DNA from: Vandiemenella viatica
Lineage: Eukaryota > Arthropoda > Insecta > Orthoptera > Morabidae
Length of the DNA stretch: 64,000 nucleotides
Direction: 5' to 3'
Assembly (NCBI GenBank): GCA_031002005.1
Contig: CM061919.1
Coordinates: 228,530,739 to 228,594,738 of the forward strand
This document shows, piece by piece, positions 1-12,334 of the stretch (positions are counted from its first letter, which is position 1; each line of letters opens with the position of its first letter). A program made the translations under genes and the position numbers. The notes beneath the pieces are model-generated. The model was given only the letters and a program-made list of their open reading frames with translations. It searched no databases and had not been told where the DNA came from.

Positions 1-115
1 GACTTTGGTGCACAATCTGGTGATTAGGAACTGTGCACCACCACCTCCAGTATCCTACCACCAGGACTCGAAACAGCTAACACCGCGTCATCACCAACTC
101 AGCCAGCGAGGGGGC
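1..115 (-). repeat. S4 SINE-like repeat, partial, cut by window edge
   Basis: Bases 9-45 match 38305-38335 and, in opposite orientation, 16393-16430. The shared core is a hairpin with GGTGCACA and TGTGCACC arms around CTAATCACCAGA or its complement. Downstream text (CTAACACCGCGTC, GGGGGCTGTGC) is also shared with the 38300 copy. The better-preserved copy at 38250 carries a box-B-like GGTTAAATCCC on the minus strand, which suggests a tRNA-derived SINE. The left end lies outside the window. Confidence 0.45.
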
Positions 116-560
116 TGTGCTAACAGCAATGCCTTCCAAGGTTTTCACTGCGGCCTTGCTCGAACCGCGGAGTCTTTGTGGGAGAGGTTGTGGTGTGGAG
201 TCGCACAATGGACAGCTCTCTGCGGCGGGAAGGTGAGTCAGAGGAAGAGGTATGCCGCGCGCTGCCCACGCGGATACATCACTAGTTTCTTTTTACTCTC
301 GCCGCCTTTGTGCGAACTCTCCACGGCTGTAAACCGGTCCCAGGGTCCGCTCGTGACGCCTCGGCGTGCGTCACGACGGTGACGTCACACCACCTGCGAC
401 CCGGATGCGAACAGACGACGCACTCTCTACGATCCGCCAAGACTCCAAATTTAGTGCAATGATTGCTAGTCGATCACAATTGAAACAAAAATCAGTGAAG
501 CGGTGTCTATATTTCGTATACACTGCGATCGCGTTTGTACAATTTATTACATACTCAGAG
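116..560. other. unassigned, locally CpG-rich stretch
   Basis: This is more GC-rich than its surroundings up to about 420. It contains the palindrome GTGACGTCAC at 379-388, a full cAMP-response-element shape. The open frames here are overlapping and show no recognisable protein. I see no gene. Confidence 0.3.
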
Positions 561-737
561 CGGTCAGGTAGCTCGGAGATTAATGCGCTTGCTTTCAGAA
601 GTTCGGAGTTCAGTCCCGGGTTCAAATTCCAGTGGGACCAGCAATTTTTAATTGTAGTGGTTGATCGTATGTTCTACGCCAGTACGTTTCGTGGCTCGAA
701 GTCCACGTTAAACTGTAGGTCCCAGACAAAAACGATC
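561..737 (+). mobile_element. S3 tRNA-derived SINE
   Basis: A tRNA-like head reads GGTAGCTCGGAGATTAATGCG (box A region) and CGGGTTCAAATTCC (box B, around 617-630). It is followed by the S3 tail TACGCC...CGTTTCGTGGCTCG...CCACGTTAAACTGTAGGTC. The same tail appears at 62165-62356 and 62545-62725 on the minus strand and alone at 56812-56884. No clear TSD was found, so the right limit is approximate. Confidence 0.6.
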
Positions 738-3700
738 TGACCGTCCTACTACTGACACAATGACTTACTATGCCTCCTTCTGGAGGACACAACCAACCTT
801 CGGGTTGTTGACTATATTAGTTTATTGCATACTCAAGAACGTCAAGAATGTTTTTTCTTTAAAAAAAAAATAGCCTGTAACAGAAGAAAATGTTAGAAGT
901 ACGTCTTGCTGACCTGAAAAGATTGTTTTTCATATGACCTGTCGGTCAGAGAGTTCTAAATCAACGACGTTATCACCGAAGCACAACTGTCGGTCGTCAT
1001 TTAATTGCTCCCGAGTTTTCAGTTCTTACATTTATTTTTCCACATTTCAGCTAGAAAGTTCTACGTAAAATGTTAAATACGAAAATTATTCGAGGTTTTA
1101 TTCACTATTTTTCTTTACCAATTAGTATTTACCTAGTATTTTACCGCTACTTCATCCTCGCAGACTTTGGTGTGCATAGTGATGTGTTTGCCTTTTGTTT
1201 TTCTTCTAGTAGCAAATCATAAATGCTTGTATTATGTAGTATCTTCGTAACTTTGTCCCTAAATTTAATTCCACAATTTCGTTATGCTTATCGTAATAAT
1301 TGTGTTAATCTATGATGTGGTTTGATTCATATTTTCTTTGTATTCTAACGGACTATATTTCATAAAAATGAAGAAATAGATAACCAAAGATACGAAATCA
1401 AAAAACAGTAACAGATCCCAAACTATGGAGTGGTTATTTGTCCTGTAACGTGATCTTTGGTAAAAGAGGGTTCATCTGTGATGTAATGTGATCTGTTACT
1501 TCATTCCCCGGTCACGAATTCATAAAGTATACCGCAAACTAGAAGCTAGTCTATAAGCTTTCAAACTGTGAAAACTCCATCCAAATTGGTTGTGTATTTT
1601 TTGCGTGAGGCCTGGGCAAATGGAAAGAAAGACACGACCCGCTTACAGATTTTTATAATAGATGTTTTCATGTAATGAAGCTCTATGAATCGATTTTAGA
1701 TTGCGCGTGTATTAACTTGATAAGCGCAAAATTCCCTAGAAGCTGTAGCTAATAGAGGGCGAGCCCAGTTTATGTTTTAGGTAACAACATGGTGTATGGT
1801 CGCTTTCTGTGTAAGCACACTAAAGGCCTTAGTAAGTTACTAAGTGCTTATGTTTTTCAGTCACTAGTATTTCCTATTAACGCGTGAGGGAGCTACCACC
1901 AAGATTCTATGAAGCAAAAAGAGCAGTAAGCGCTAAAAACAACGTTGTATTATTACCGTAATTAAATACAATATGTTTCAGCCAAATGAACTGTAAAGCG
2001 GAACAGGAATGATTCTTGTTAATGTGATGCGAGATTCATATGCTTTACACTAATATGATATTGATTCTTAATATTAGAATCACTAGACAAAAACCAATAA
2101 CAATGCTAATCGTGAAGTATAGCTCTATACTACGTATAGAGGCCGAAAAGCAATGTATTTTAGAACTGGAATATGAAGGGTTAAGGTGATTTTTTTTTTC
2201 AAACCTTTAGTAGCGTTGAAAACAGTTTAACATTAAGAAGAGTAGAAAACTTGCTATTGTTGGTCAGAAATGCTAAGTATTTTTTTTTTTTTAGTAAGTT
2301 CTGTATATTTTTCCAGATTTCATGTGAATTACTGGAGAAAATTACTAGAACAATTTCGTGTTAGTAAGTATCGTGCAACAGAAAGATAAAAATATTATAA
2401 GAGTGAGGAAATATACTTTGTTTTAAAAGGTTTCACAGTTCTTTACGAGTAATTTCTCAACAGACCAGCATATTGAAAGCATCTGTAAATATACTGATTC
2501 GCTTAAATCTTAAAATAAAAATCCTGTAATGGCGTTTGCATGAAAGGGACGACACGAATAAGAACCAAAATGGCTGGCGTTGGACGAGTTTCCTTATAAG
2601 TTTTTGACATTCTTCACCACCGCATACGCTGTTTATTTTGTTTGTTGTTACATTTGTGCACAGGATGCGTGTATCACTAGCAAAGTGTTGAGAGAACGAG
2701 GCACTGTGTGGCCATAAGGCGCGCGCAGCAGTCCATTCACGGCGGTCGACCTTCACCTCGAGTATCGACCTTGGCGCTGTGTTCGACCTTGTCTGCGGCG
2801 GTGACCGCGACTTTGGAAACACGGTCCCACACGGACCCGGTGTAGTCTCCACACACGCATTATGAAATTCCTTACAGCATAGTGCGTGAAGCGAGAGGTG
2901 TTCAAATGCATCTTACGGGAAGTTCGCCCATTCACCTTCACATGACGACTAAGCATCTCTAAATACAACACTTCAGAAGAGATGAATATAAGCTGGAACT
3001 TGATTCCAGCCATAACGGAGCGGGAAAATTTTCTTTTGTATGTAAGGGAGGCCAAGGGTAATGGTGAATAACTTACCAATGGTAATAATGAGAAACTTAA
3101 CAAAAACACTGAAAAGATTTAAAATTCAAATTCGAAAAGGGGAAAGCAATTTAATGGTGTTACTGCAATCAATGAATTATAAGACAAAAAAAAGAGGAAA
3201 ATGCTATAATAGGAAATTAGGTGTGTAAAGAAATTTCCACCGGTGTATGTGGTAAATCGCAATTAAATACAGTATACATTCAAACTTTCTATTTCAATGT
3301 TCAAACTGATATTTACATTTCGTCGTTCCCTCCCTCTACCAACTTCCAGGGTTTTTTTCCGTCCTGTTTTCGATCGTTAGCTGCGGAACTAGAATATTAC
3401 TGAATTGATCTATATGAAATGTGACACGAAAAAAACTAGCTTTTGATTTAATTACATTCCGATTGGGCCACATTGATTTTAAAACTACGAATTTACGTCT
3501 ATTGCTTCTGTAACTTCTTCTGATTAAGTTGGCAGATTGTGTTTTTAAAAGTCACGCATTAAAAACGTGGAAACTACCTGTAAAATGTGAGAGATTTTCA
3601 CAAGCATTGGGCCAAAAGTAGTCAAATTTCTGTAGTGTGCGTAAGATTATATAAGAAACGCGTTTCAACCTTGTAACCGAGGACATTATCAGCAACTGTA

Positions 3701-5740
3701 GGTTATGAGTATTCATTCAGTTAAGGTGATGGGTACGGTTTCGAGTTTGCATGAGAACATTCCTTGTTAACAGTTCAGCAATGCTACAGTGGATTATTTT
3801 CAAGTTTGTTGAACTCACGTGTATCGGTGAAAGCAACATTCCTTACTTTAGCGGCCGAGCTCATTATATCAATGTTGACAAATTTCTGAAGGAAAAACAA
3901 ACCTGGCTGCTGGTATAGTTTTGCCTGTTTTACAAGATTGAGACAATTCGAATCTCTAGAGCTGCTAGTGTATTTCAGAAATAGTAAAACTTAAAATTTG
4001 CGATAACAACGTCCTAAAGATAATCGTCTATGAGTACTTTGTGGAATTATAACGAAAAGGGGAAGAGAGAACTATACAACACCACACACATCAAATCAGT
4101 TTCATGGGCACCAACTATTACACAAACTCCTGCAGTGGAATGTTATGAAACATATCTCACCAGAGGGGGTGGAGGGTTCCACCAAAGGGGGGGGGGCGGG
4201 TCCGGATTAACGAAAAAAACACTAAGTAATAAATGACGCCCCCTTGGCCATACAGGTATATAAACCCGCAGCAATCCAACATAAGAAAACATTTTATAAT
4301 TTCAGGTGGCTTGCGAGGTTTACCCTAAAAACGCGTAAGGGAAAAAATGTTTGCTTCTTGGAATTGCTGATAGCGTCCTTTTCCGCTGAGAAGGAAATTC
4401 AGCCTTTTTTGAGAAACTGCCGCCTTCCGGGAAGTTTTCCCTGACAGGTCATCCCTCAAGTCCTGAACTGCCGTCTCGTCCACCCGCCGCGCCGGGACGA
4501 GCTAATTGAGTTTAAACTTGCAACGGAGTAACGAGCTACAGAAACAGAAACCATACATAAATAAAAACAACTCGCCGGCACTTCGGAGCGCGAGAAAAGT
4601 TTCCAGCCTGGGGAATATTCTTCTCCTCGGCATAAAAGCCGCAAGAATAACATACTGTAAAAAGCATTAAGGTATGACATTAAGTCACAATCAAACAAAA
4701 AATAATGGCACACGTTTGTTGAGAAGTTAAAGTTGCAAGTTAAATATTCAACACCATCCGTGCCCGCGATCTCGATAACCGGAGTTTTGAATTTTTTTGC
4801 TGCTAATGCACGGATAAAAAAATATTGGTTGGATAGGTAAACGCAAAGAAACATCCCGATTTTCCCCTTTTTTTTAAAAAAAATCTTCTCTCTTTCTGAA
4901 TCGATATTGCGCGCAATGCTTTAATCACGTTTGAGCGTATCATTAGCTTCTATCGCTAATTGGCGTTAACACGATGATAACCACTGCAATCGGAACGCCA
5001 AGATAAGTTGAGATCATTGTATCCTTGGAGTGGAGGTGGTGAAGACTTGAGACGAAAATATACTAACCTCTTTCACTATTCACCTCATATCTATGAAGAG
5101 CCTCTGGAGACCGAAAGACGTCGTTAATCCTAACTTCCAAAGGATTCGGAGGAGCAAGGCATGACGCAGGCAGTCTTGTCCTAGGGATTGGAAACAACCA
5201 ATATCCAACGATTATACGGAAATTATCGCGGTCTGGTAACTCTTCTCTATCGAAACCATTTTGAAAATGGAATTGTGAAGTGCATTTACAATAACCTTCA
5301 CCTCTGTTATATGAGAAGTAGCCTACATGATCCCACATGCAACTCAAGGTCCAGTAACAACAGTTGCAGAATGCGCGGTCAACTTAAGACTCTGTCAAAC
5401 CAAGGAAATTTAATCCTCTTGAATGATACAGTTAAAAGAGTCAAGTGACTGTCCTTGGATGTGATCCTCGCTTGGAAACCGATTGTTCTCTACGTAAGAG
5501 ACAGCATCAAACGAGCTGAGAGCAGAAGTCGGTTCGAGCAGCGAGGAGTGTTCTTCCAGCGGGCTGCCACGTGCGGCCGCTGGCCAAAATACCAGTTGTC
5601 AGCCGATCGCGGAACTACTTGTTGTTGCGGAGTGGTCTGACGGGTAATTTGCTGCGGCCGACACCAGAGAAGGGGCCGGTATCGGTGGTCCTCTCCGGTT
5701 ACCCGCAGGTAATGAGTTTGACCGCACGCCTCGCAGGTGG
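738..5740. other. long AT-rich stretch without a recognised element
   Basis: About 5 kb is mostly AT-rich with scattered poly-A and poly-T runs. Small hairpins sit at 779-792 (CTCCTTCTGGAGG) and about 790-812 (CAACC...TTCGGGTTG). A GC-richer patch at 4400-4650 gives a 132-codon minus-strand frame with no recognisable domain. Frames at 2457-3109 also look random in composition. I see no gene or mobile-element end here. Confidence 0.35.
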
Positions 5741-5746
5741 ACGAGC

Positions 5747-5770
5747 ACGCTCGGGCGAATGAACCGCTCA
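5747..5770. repeat. short repeated motif shared with 7827-7850
   Basis: A 24-nt segment beginning ACGCTCGGGCGAATGAACCG matches 7827-7850 with three differences. Both copies sit in GC-rich islands inside AT-rich DNA. At 7826-7864 the motif is half of a perfect inverted repeat, while here the second arm is disrupted. It may be part of a terminal or promoter region of an unrecognised element. Confidence 0.4.
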
Positions 5771-6844
5771 GCGGAGCGGACCGGTCAAACGCGGACGCCC
5801 GAACACGCTCAAAGGCGAACCACTGTGCGCTCATTGAGGATGGAGGCTGGCGGTTTTTATAATGAACTCCAACACATTGGACAACGAAACTGGCTTCACA
5901 CTAACTGATGCGCGAGAATGTGAGAGAGTATTACGGGGTAACTCATATGAACAATATTATAACCGGAGTAAAATAAAAGATGCCTGCCTGGTTTGCAATC
6001 GGTTCAAGAGCTTCTTATTCATGCTCAAATAAATAGACAATCTGTTAAATTTTCATAATCACTCCCCGGTGCACATTGAAGAGACCATAAGGGCCGTTAC
6101 TGGTCCAAGGCAAATGTAGGGGGCTTTCAAATATATGTTTTTTAATAAGTAAATTAGAAGAGGAAATAATCAATACTATTTTTTTTTCTTAAGATCTGTC
6201 TCCAACAACAGAAATGGTTGATTAAGTGTTCATTTTCTTTTTAAGACTCAGCGTGAGTTACTATTTAGGTATCTTATTATTATTATTAATTTAATTGCGA
6301 TGGTGCACATGCTCCGGTGGCTTAGTCATCTAATTACCCCGTTTTATTTTTAATTATCTTATATAATTTGAGTGTTAAATTTTTCCACTCCTTATACATG
6401 AAATCGAGTGTCAGTTTGTGGTCATGGCCATCTTTTCCGTTCCATGCACTAGTCTTGATTCTTCTACCAATATCACACCAAGCCCCGCCACCAACATGAA
6501 CCATGTACAATCCCAGCACTCTCTTCACCCTCCTCCTGTCTTCCAATGACTACCAAGCCAGCTCTTTTATCACATTAGTTACTGATTGGCAGAAACCACT
6601 TAATTCTATAGTTTTACTTCTTAGTAGTCAGATTATTTTGCAAACTCATGTGAATTACTGTTAGGTATGTATTGAGATTAAAGGCTGAATACTTGCCATA
6701 TTGATTATTTATTTGACAACAATAATTAAATTTAGAAAGAAAAATGTAACTGTATGAAGTTATTTTAATGCGTAAGAGAATAATTTCTAATTATGGTTAC
6801 AGAGATTACACATAAGAGAGGATAAACATTTCTAAATTAATGTA
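5771..6844. other. unassigned stretch
   Basis: It is GC-rich to about 5850, then AT-rich. The only notable feature is a minus-strand frame at 6334-6546, which shows no recognised domain. I see no gene. Confidence 0.3.
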
Positions 6845-7063
6845 GTTTTGCGGTAACGCTCTGGCCTCGTAATCGGGAGGACGCAGGTTCGAATTCCCGT
6901 CCTGGCATCCAGATTTGTTTTTCCATGGTTTCCCCAAATCACTCCAGGCGAATGCCGAGATGATTACTCCAGAAGACCATGGCCGACTTCCTTCCCGTTC
7001 CTTGTCAAAGCCCTTTCCCACCTCTAATAATTTCGACGTCGTGTAAAGCCTTAGGCAAAAAAA
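6845..7063 (+). mobile_element. S1b SINE, 5'-truncated head
   Basis: It reads from GGTAACGCTCTGGCCTCG through box B (GGTTCGAATTCC, about 6887), the conserved middle (CCATGGTTTCCCCAAATCAC, GGCGAATGCCG), to the tail CACCTCTAATAATTTCGACG...GTGTAAAGCC. It lacks the outer head bases present in full copies such as 28895. Moderate divergence suggests an older insertion. Confidence 0.8.
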
Positions 7064-7083
7064 GTCATTTTGTTTGTTAGAAT

Positions 7084-7640
7084 ATTATTAACTGTTAAAA
7101 TAGGGTTGGATGCGACAGGAGAAGCAATTGAACTACTTAGGAAGTAAAATTACAACCGATGGCTGAAGCAAGAATGATGTTAAAAGCAGAATAGCACCAG
7201 CAAAAAGAGTCTTCATGAAAAAGATAAATCTTTTAGTTTCAAATATTGACGTAGTACTCAGAAAAAACTCTTTGTGTCAAGCATAGCATGGACTTTAGGA
7301 ATACTAAAAGGAAAATTGAAGCATCTGATATGTGGTGCTATAGAAGAATGCTGAAAATTAAGCGGACAGATAATGTACGAAACGAACGAGATTTGGAAAT
7401 TATGGGCGAGGAAAGAAGTTTGTGGAAGATTCTTACAGAAAGAAAAGACAAGACGGTAGGTCACATTTTGAGACGTGCAGGATTGTTTAGTATAAGGAGC
7501 AGTCGAAGGTGAGAAAGACAGATTAGATTATATGAATCAGATAATTGAGGACGTTGGTTATAAAGGGTATGTTGAGATTAAAAGGTTAGCGCAAGATACG
7601 AAGGGATGGAGGATTGCATCAAACCAATCGAGAAACTAAA
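7084..7640 (+). pseudogene. non-LTR retrotransposon RT C-terminal fragment (L-B)
   Basis: Translated pieces follow the order expected of the end of a LINE reverse transcriptase: NYLGSKITTDG and KSRIAPAKRVFMKKINLL, then at 7288-7512 EASDMWCYRRMLKI, GEERSLWKIL and GHILRRAG, then after a frame change DRLDYMNQIIEDVGYKG, KRLAQDTKGWRIASNQSRN and a stop. A stop follows TTDG and at least two frame changes occur, so it is dead. The catalytic RT core is absent (5' truncation). Related 3' pieces lie at 22119-22400 and 28155-28320. Confidence 0.75.
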
Positions 7641-7825
7641 GACAGCAAACAAAGTTTATTATCTATTTTGATATCACTTTAAAAATCAATACTAAATCCC
7701 GCCGGATTGATCCCAAAGTACTGTGGATCCTTAGTGACGACGCGTCAAGAGATGAGCGTTTACTGAGCACTGCAGTTATTTGAAAACAGGCTCGTTCGGC
7801 CAAAATTTCGCTATTCCCCTACCAG

Positions 7826-7864
7826 TACGCTCAGGCGAATGAGCCGTTCATTGGCCTGAGCGTA
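7826..7864. repeat. perfect 11-bp inverted repeat
   Basis: TACGCTCAGGC (7826-7836) pairs with GCCTGAGCGTA (7854-7864) around a 17-nt spacer that is itself partly self-complementary (GAATGA...TCATT). The left half repeats the motif at 5747-5770. It lies in a GC-rich patch (about 7720-8020) between LINE and SINE remnants. Function unknown. Confidence 0.5.
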
Positions 7865-8030
7865 CTCGTGTGTGTACTTGGCCTTATCGCAACGCAGGCA
7901 AATTAGGCGGCGTGCCTATCTCCCGGCAAACAGCGGGCCCGCGAACATCCCACAGGGTCGATAGCAGACGGGGTCTATTCCGCCACCGACTAATCGCCAC
8001 TAGAGACAATCCGGCTTACAATCCCATCAG

Positions 8031-8255
8031 GGCGGGTGGGTGAGTGCTAACGCTCTGGCCTCGCATTCGGGAGGATAATGGTTCGCATCCCCACCCTGCC
8101 TTCCATAGTTTCCCCGAATCATTCCAGGCGAATGCCAAGATGATTCCTTGAAAAAATGGCCATGGCCGAATTCCTTCCCGTTCCTTGCACCTATTCCCTT
8201 CCCGCCTCTAATGACCTGTCGTCGACGAGGCGTGAAGCCAACAGGGAGAAAAAAT
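8031..8255 (+). mobile_element. S1b SINE
   Basis: The head is GGTGGGTGAGTGCTAACGC, box B is degenerate (GGTTCGCATCC, about 8081), the middle is CATTCCAGGCGAATGCC and CCATGGCCGAATTCC, and the tail is CCTCTAATGACC...CGACGAGGCGTGAAGCC. A short A-rich stretch follows. A few bases are missing just after box B. No clear TSD. Confidence 0.8.
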
Positions 8256-9770
8256 ACCGTTTGAACAAAATGCGGGATATTTTTTGGCATAAAAAAATTT
8301 CTCGTTAAGTATTTGTTGGAATTATGAGATTGGCAACTGTTCTACTCACCCTCCCCCGCGCTATGCAAAAACAGTAACAGGTCCGCTAGCTGTTTTAAAA
8401 TTATGTTGCTAGAGGCGCATCCAAATAGGATTGCGAATCATCCGCTTAGGAATATCGCTTTACAACAGCCAAATAAAGCAGCTGGTTTGGGAAACTGGTA
8501 CAATAGGCGCTAGTTCCGATAATCTATAATCGCATCGCTGCCGAATATAATCACAGAATTGCCTTGTTTCCCGACGGGCATTCAATAAAAATGCATGCAA
8601 CTATTGAAACTTAAAGCTTAGCTGAAACAACGAACGTAATGTGTTGAAAAATTCAATGCAGACTATTACAGAACTACAGTAATGTGGACTCCATGGTGAT
8701 GTTTATATAATAAGTCTTTATAAGCAAAATAAGTTTATTTATGAGGATGTTTAGCAGCTTCACAGTTTTAGACAGTACGTCGTTTACATACGTAATAGAG
8801 AAAAAGAAAATAATAAATTATTATTTAATAAATACGCCAATGCAACTGTCACTGGATTTTATTTACTGTCGGACGCCTATTGCCTCTCGTCGAGGTATTT
8901 CTGCGTTCACTGTTTTTCTGTGTTTTCGGTATTTTTTTTAATTCGTACAGAAAGGTTTTTTTTTAATACAATACGTTTACTGTTATAGAAAGGTGTCGTT
9001 ACGTAACTTACATTAGCATTTTCGTCATGAAGTGTGGAAGCAATGTTAGCACTCGTTCAATTTAAATTTTAGCATTTACACCTGTCAAATCCGAACGAAC
9101 AGTTTCTGCTGCAGAATCGATTTTATTCTGTGAAAGGATTTCCTCTACTGAATTTTGAAGCTAAACAGGATGGATGGTATCCTTAGCGGTGAGAACAACT
9201 AATGAGATGTACAAGATGGCGTGTTTTCGAGGGTCCCAGCCATTAGCTGGTAATATCAGTTTTAAATGGATAACATGCGCTGTTCAGCTAATCAAGACCG
9301 CCCCTATATTGCATCGAAGCAAACGTATTTAATCCTGGTCTGTATTATGAGAATATATGTGTTTCTAAATTGTTTTACGAGAAGCTGCCCTGTAACAATT
9401 TCCACAGATAATTCGCGTTGTCAGCGAAAATAAATATGGTGGTGGAGATAGGTATTATGGATTATAGTTGTGGAGTTCAGAGATATCAGAACGAAGCAGA
9501 GAGCGCATTCCCATCTCTGCCGCAAGGTGAACGACCAGCCCAGCCTGCAGGCAGCACCACACACCCACGTTCAGCCGAGGTCCACGTGGCGACGCTTACA
9601 AACAATGCTGCACATCTCACACATTCTCTTCGAACCCTTCTACCGGCACGTGTAATTCGTCTCGACGAGAGCGTTTTTCGTGGAACAGTACTCAGTCGGT
9701 CAACAACCTGAACTCGCTTCTTAGAAGGCAGGGAAGAGTCGGCGTTTCATGGCTCCTCAACTAAAACAAA
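8256..9770. other. unassigned AT-rich stretch
   Basis: No transposon ends, splice-supported frames or RNA genes were recognised. A 97-codon plus-strand frame at 9418-9711 overlaps a slightly GC-richer patch (9480-9700) but has no recognisable domain. Confidence 0.3.
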
Positions 9771-9947
9771 GAGTGGCCTGCTGGCTCAAAGGTTAAAAGG
9801 CGTTTAATTGGAGGTTGAAAGTTACTTGCTTCGAATCCGTGTCTCGGCGGGGATTTTCAAGGGTCCGTGTCCCAGAGTTTCACCTTTGGCACAGCTTGCT
9901 GTGTAATGCGAAGTATGCAACAATGCTTCCGTGGTTAGGATTTACGG
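9771..9947 (+). mobile_element. S3 tRNA-derived SINE, diverged
   Basis: The head is GGCCTGCTGGCTCAAAGGTTAA, with a box-B-like GCTTCGAATCCGTG at about 9829. It is followed by ACCTTTGGCACAGCTTGCTGTG and TAATGCGAAGTA. The latter block matches the S3 bodies at 42092 and 62165 on the opposite strand (GCACAGC..GCTGTGTAATATGAAGTA). The right end is uncertain. It may extend to about 10030, where CCACCCTTCGG forms a small hairpin. Confidence 0.55.
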
Positions 9948-10191
9948 GAGAGGTTAGGTAAGGACTAAGGAGAGAAGGAACTGGCCTCCGTAACTCCAAC
10001 AATAGGCTCCGACCACCCTTCGGTTGAATATCAAGCTTATAATTTGTTTGCAAAGTCCAAAACCGAATACCCAATATAACGTTTTGTAAAAATATATTAC
10101 AGGAGTGAGTGTTCTGTATAAGCAAAGTTGGTTGAATTTTTATGTTTTAATTCACTGTATGGGTATACATGTGGAAGATTTTTTTTAACCA

Positions 10192-10425
10192 GGCCAGGTG
10201 AATGAGCGCTAACGCTCGGGCCTGGCATTTAGGAGGAGGTTGGTTCAAATCCCACTCTGGCCATCTTGATCTCTTTTTTCCACGGTTTCTCGAAATAACT
10301 CTACTAGGCGACTGCCAGAATTGTTCCTTCAAAAGCCAATGGGCGAATTCCTTCCCGTTTCTTGCCCCAAGTACTTTTCCACCCTTCATGACATGTATGT
10401 GACAAGGCATAGATCCGTAAGAAAA
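10192..10425 (+). mobile_element. S1b SINE, diverged
   Basis: The head is AGGTGAATGAGCGCTAACGC, box B is GGTTCAAATCCC (about 10241), the middle is CACGGTTTCTCGAAATAACTC and CAATGGGCGAATTCC. The tail is diverged (CCTTCATGACATG...GACAAGGCATAGATCC). It is one of the older copies, judged by divergence in box B and tail. Confidence 0.7.
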
Positions 10426-10941
10426 ACACTGTCGTAAATTAGAATTATGTTGATATCTACCTGGCGATGATCCCATTGCAAGAACTCGAGGAGTCAAGAT
10501 AGCCTTCAATGTACGTAATATACTGAACTTTCTATATGACAGCTGTAGCGACGATGATCTGAGCGGAGTTGGGCACACAGTTTGCAGGCAGACACTGCCT
10601 GCAAAGGTGCAGAGAGGGGAATGGGAAAGGACTGTTTCCAGACTCGGATACAAATACATGTGGGCTATACCTTAACAGTTGAATTATCGCTGACAGTCGG
10701 TGAATAACAAGCTTTCAAAATCCTCCAATACTTACACATTTTTTTAAAAAATAAAATAGAAATATCGTTATTATAGCCCGATAGCCCATAGACGTATTCA
10801 CAGTTTTTCAAGTTCGAAAAGCGTTATAACATTAACGTAATAATTAGTATGCCTATGAATAAAACCCGATTTTACACAGCTGAAATTTCACACGAATTAC
10901 GGAGTACCAACAGTAAAGAGTCTTTTCTTACGGTTGAACGA

Positions 10942-11186
10942 TTTTTTTTTTGTAACAGTATAACGTCCCTTTTTAACAACGTGGTCTTTAGAGACGGGAA
11001 AGGATGGGGGCAAGGAATGGGAAGGAATTCGGCCATGGCCTTTTGAAGGAAGCATCCCGGCATTCGCCTGGAGAGATTTGGGGAAACCATGGAAAACCCA
11101 AATCTGGATGCCCGGACGGGGATTCGAACCGCCATCCTCCCGAATGCGAGGCCAGAACGCTATCCGTTACACCACCACGCTCGGTG
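10942..11186 (-). mobile_element. S1a SINE, full length with 11-bp TSD
   Basis: CGGTTGAACGA flanks it exactly at 10931-10941 and 11187-11197. On the minus strand the order is head (CACCGAGCGTGGTGGTGTAA), box B (GGTTCGAATCC), conserved middle, the tail stem-loop arms CGTCTCT and AGGGACG, then a short poly-A (T-run at 10942-10950). Both promoter boxes are intact. The perfect TSD points to a fairly recent insertion by LINE-type machinery. Confidence 0.92.
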
Positions 11187-11232
11187 CGGTTGAACGAAGC
11201 GATTCGATGCATTGTTGTCGAATTAGACCTTT

Positions 11233-11601
11233 GGGAGCGTGCATAAACCACGTAGCTCCATTTTGGCCTCCTGTGAACCCCCTCCCCCACCCCCACGAAG
11301 CCCTAAGTGGCTTTTGCGTCTACCCTCCCCTTCCCCTCCACACACGTAGCACGTAGCTTTTTTTCCTTTTGATTCCAGAAGACATTTTGTACTGTTTTCT
11401 CTTGTCAGACTATTGTAAATTACATACGGAGATAATTAACTGAGGGAAATAAATATTCACATGCTGTTGTGAGTTCTATTCCTCATTTTAACTGTGAAAA
11501 ATGTTATGAAAGGAAAGCTAAAGTAGCGCAGCGTAGCCTTTCAGTCAAACCCCCCCTCCTCCCCCCTCCCGGACCGAGCCACGTAGTTTGTGCACGGTCC
11601 C
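11233..11601. mobile_element. TIR element, C-rich MITE-like (family Y)
   Basis: The left end GGGAGCGTGCATAAACCACG pairs with the reverse complement of the right end at 11577-11601 (GGGACCGTGCACAAACTACG). Both arms continue into CTACGTGGCT-type sequence. The 369-bp interior is non-coding with C-rich runs next to each arm. The flanks share TTT but a TSD cannot be fixed. A solo end lies at 48592-48640. End structure resembles family X (GGG..CGTCCAT.AATTACGT), so the two are probably related. Confidence 0.65.
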
Positions 11602-11819
11602 TTTACTAAAATCGTGAACAAAAATCTAGCGCGAAAACTTAAAGTGAAATTTCCATTTTTTCACAACACTTTTCTTTATTCTGCTAATTTCTGAGTTTTC
11701 AGTGTTTAACAACGATAAATGACAAATTTTACGACAGTAGAATGTGTCATCTGACTAGTATCATTGGGTGGAAGTTCGTAAAATATTAAAAGGCGACCCT
11801 CATTCCTTTAATCACGCTT

Positions 11820-11895
11820 GGAGCTACGTTGTGTTGATGTTTAATTACAGCAACGTTTCGCCCGAAACTTCTGGGTATCTTCCAGACGGAATGCA
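11820..11895 (-). repeat. repeat end carrying a GAAGATACCC...GGGCGAAACG motif
   Basis: On the minus strand the sequence reads TCTGGAAGATACCCAGAAGT, then TTCGGGCGAAACGTTGCTG. Similar GAAGA...GAAACG motifs occur in the fold-back arms at 16753-17025 and 18897-19090 and near 59215-59245. Such motifs are common at ends of dispersed arthropod repeats. The boundaries are not resolvable here. Confidence 0.35.
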
Positions 11896-12334
11896 AGTTC
11901 TCTTGTGAGTGAATATTTTGGTTATCTTTGCTCAGCGCCCGACTGCCGGAACGAGGTATGAAAGTCCGATTTGCATTTTAATCTCTTCTAAGAGGCTGGT
12001 TTCCCGATTATGTCGGACACAGTGCTAGCGGTATCGCGTGTTCGAGTAATACCTGATCATCTTACTGTACTTCCGGTCCGCAAAGTACAGTCGTTCAAAA
12101 TGAAGAGAGCTGGCTAATTAGAATTCATTGAGGCACTTAACCCGACCCGACAGATGTTAATACGGGTGCCGCGGCACAATGGAGTTTGAACAAACAAAGA
12201 ACGAGGCGAGACCAAGACTTTGACATCAAAATCTGCCGGCAGATGGCCTCGCTGTCGGAGGCTGTAATTAAATGTCAACAGCCAGTGTGAGTGCAGATAA
12301 GACCCGCCATGCGACCTCCATCACAAACCTGCCT

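Noticed and set aside
378..388. cAMP-response-element palindrome GTGACGTCAC as a promoter
   Set aside because: Three or four TGACGTCA sites occur in the window, only modestly above chance, with no gene start nearby.
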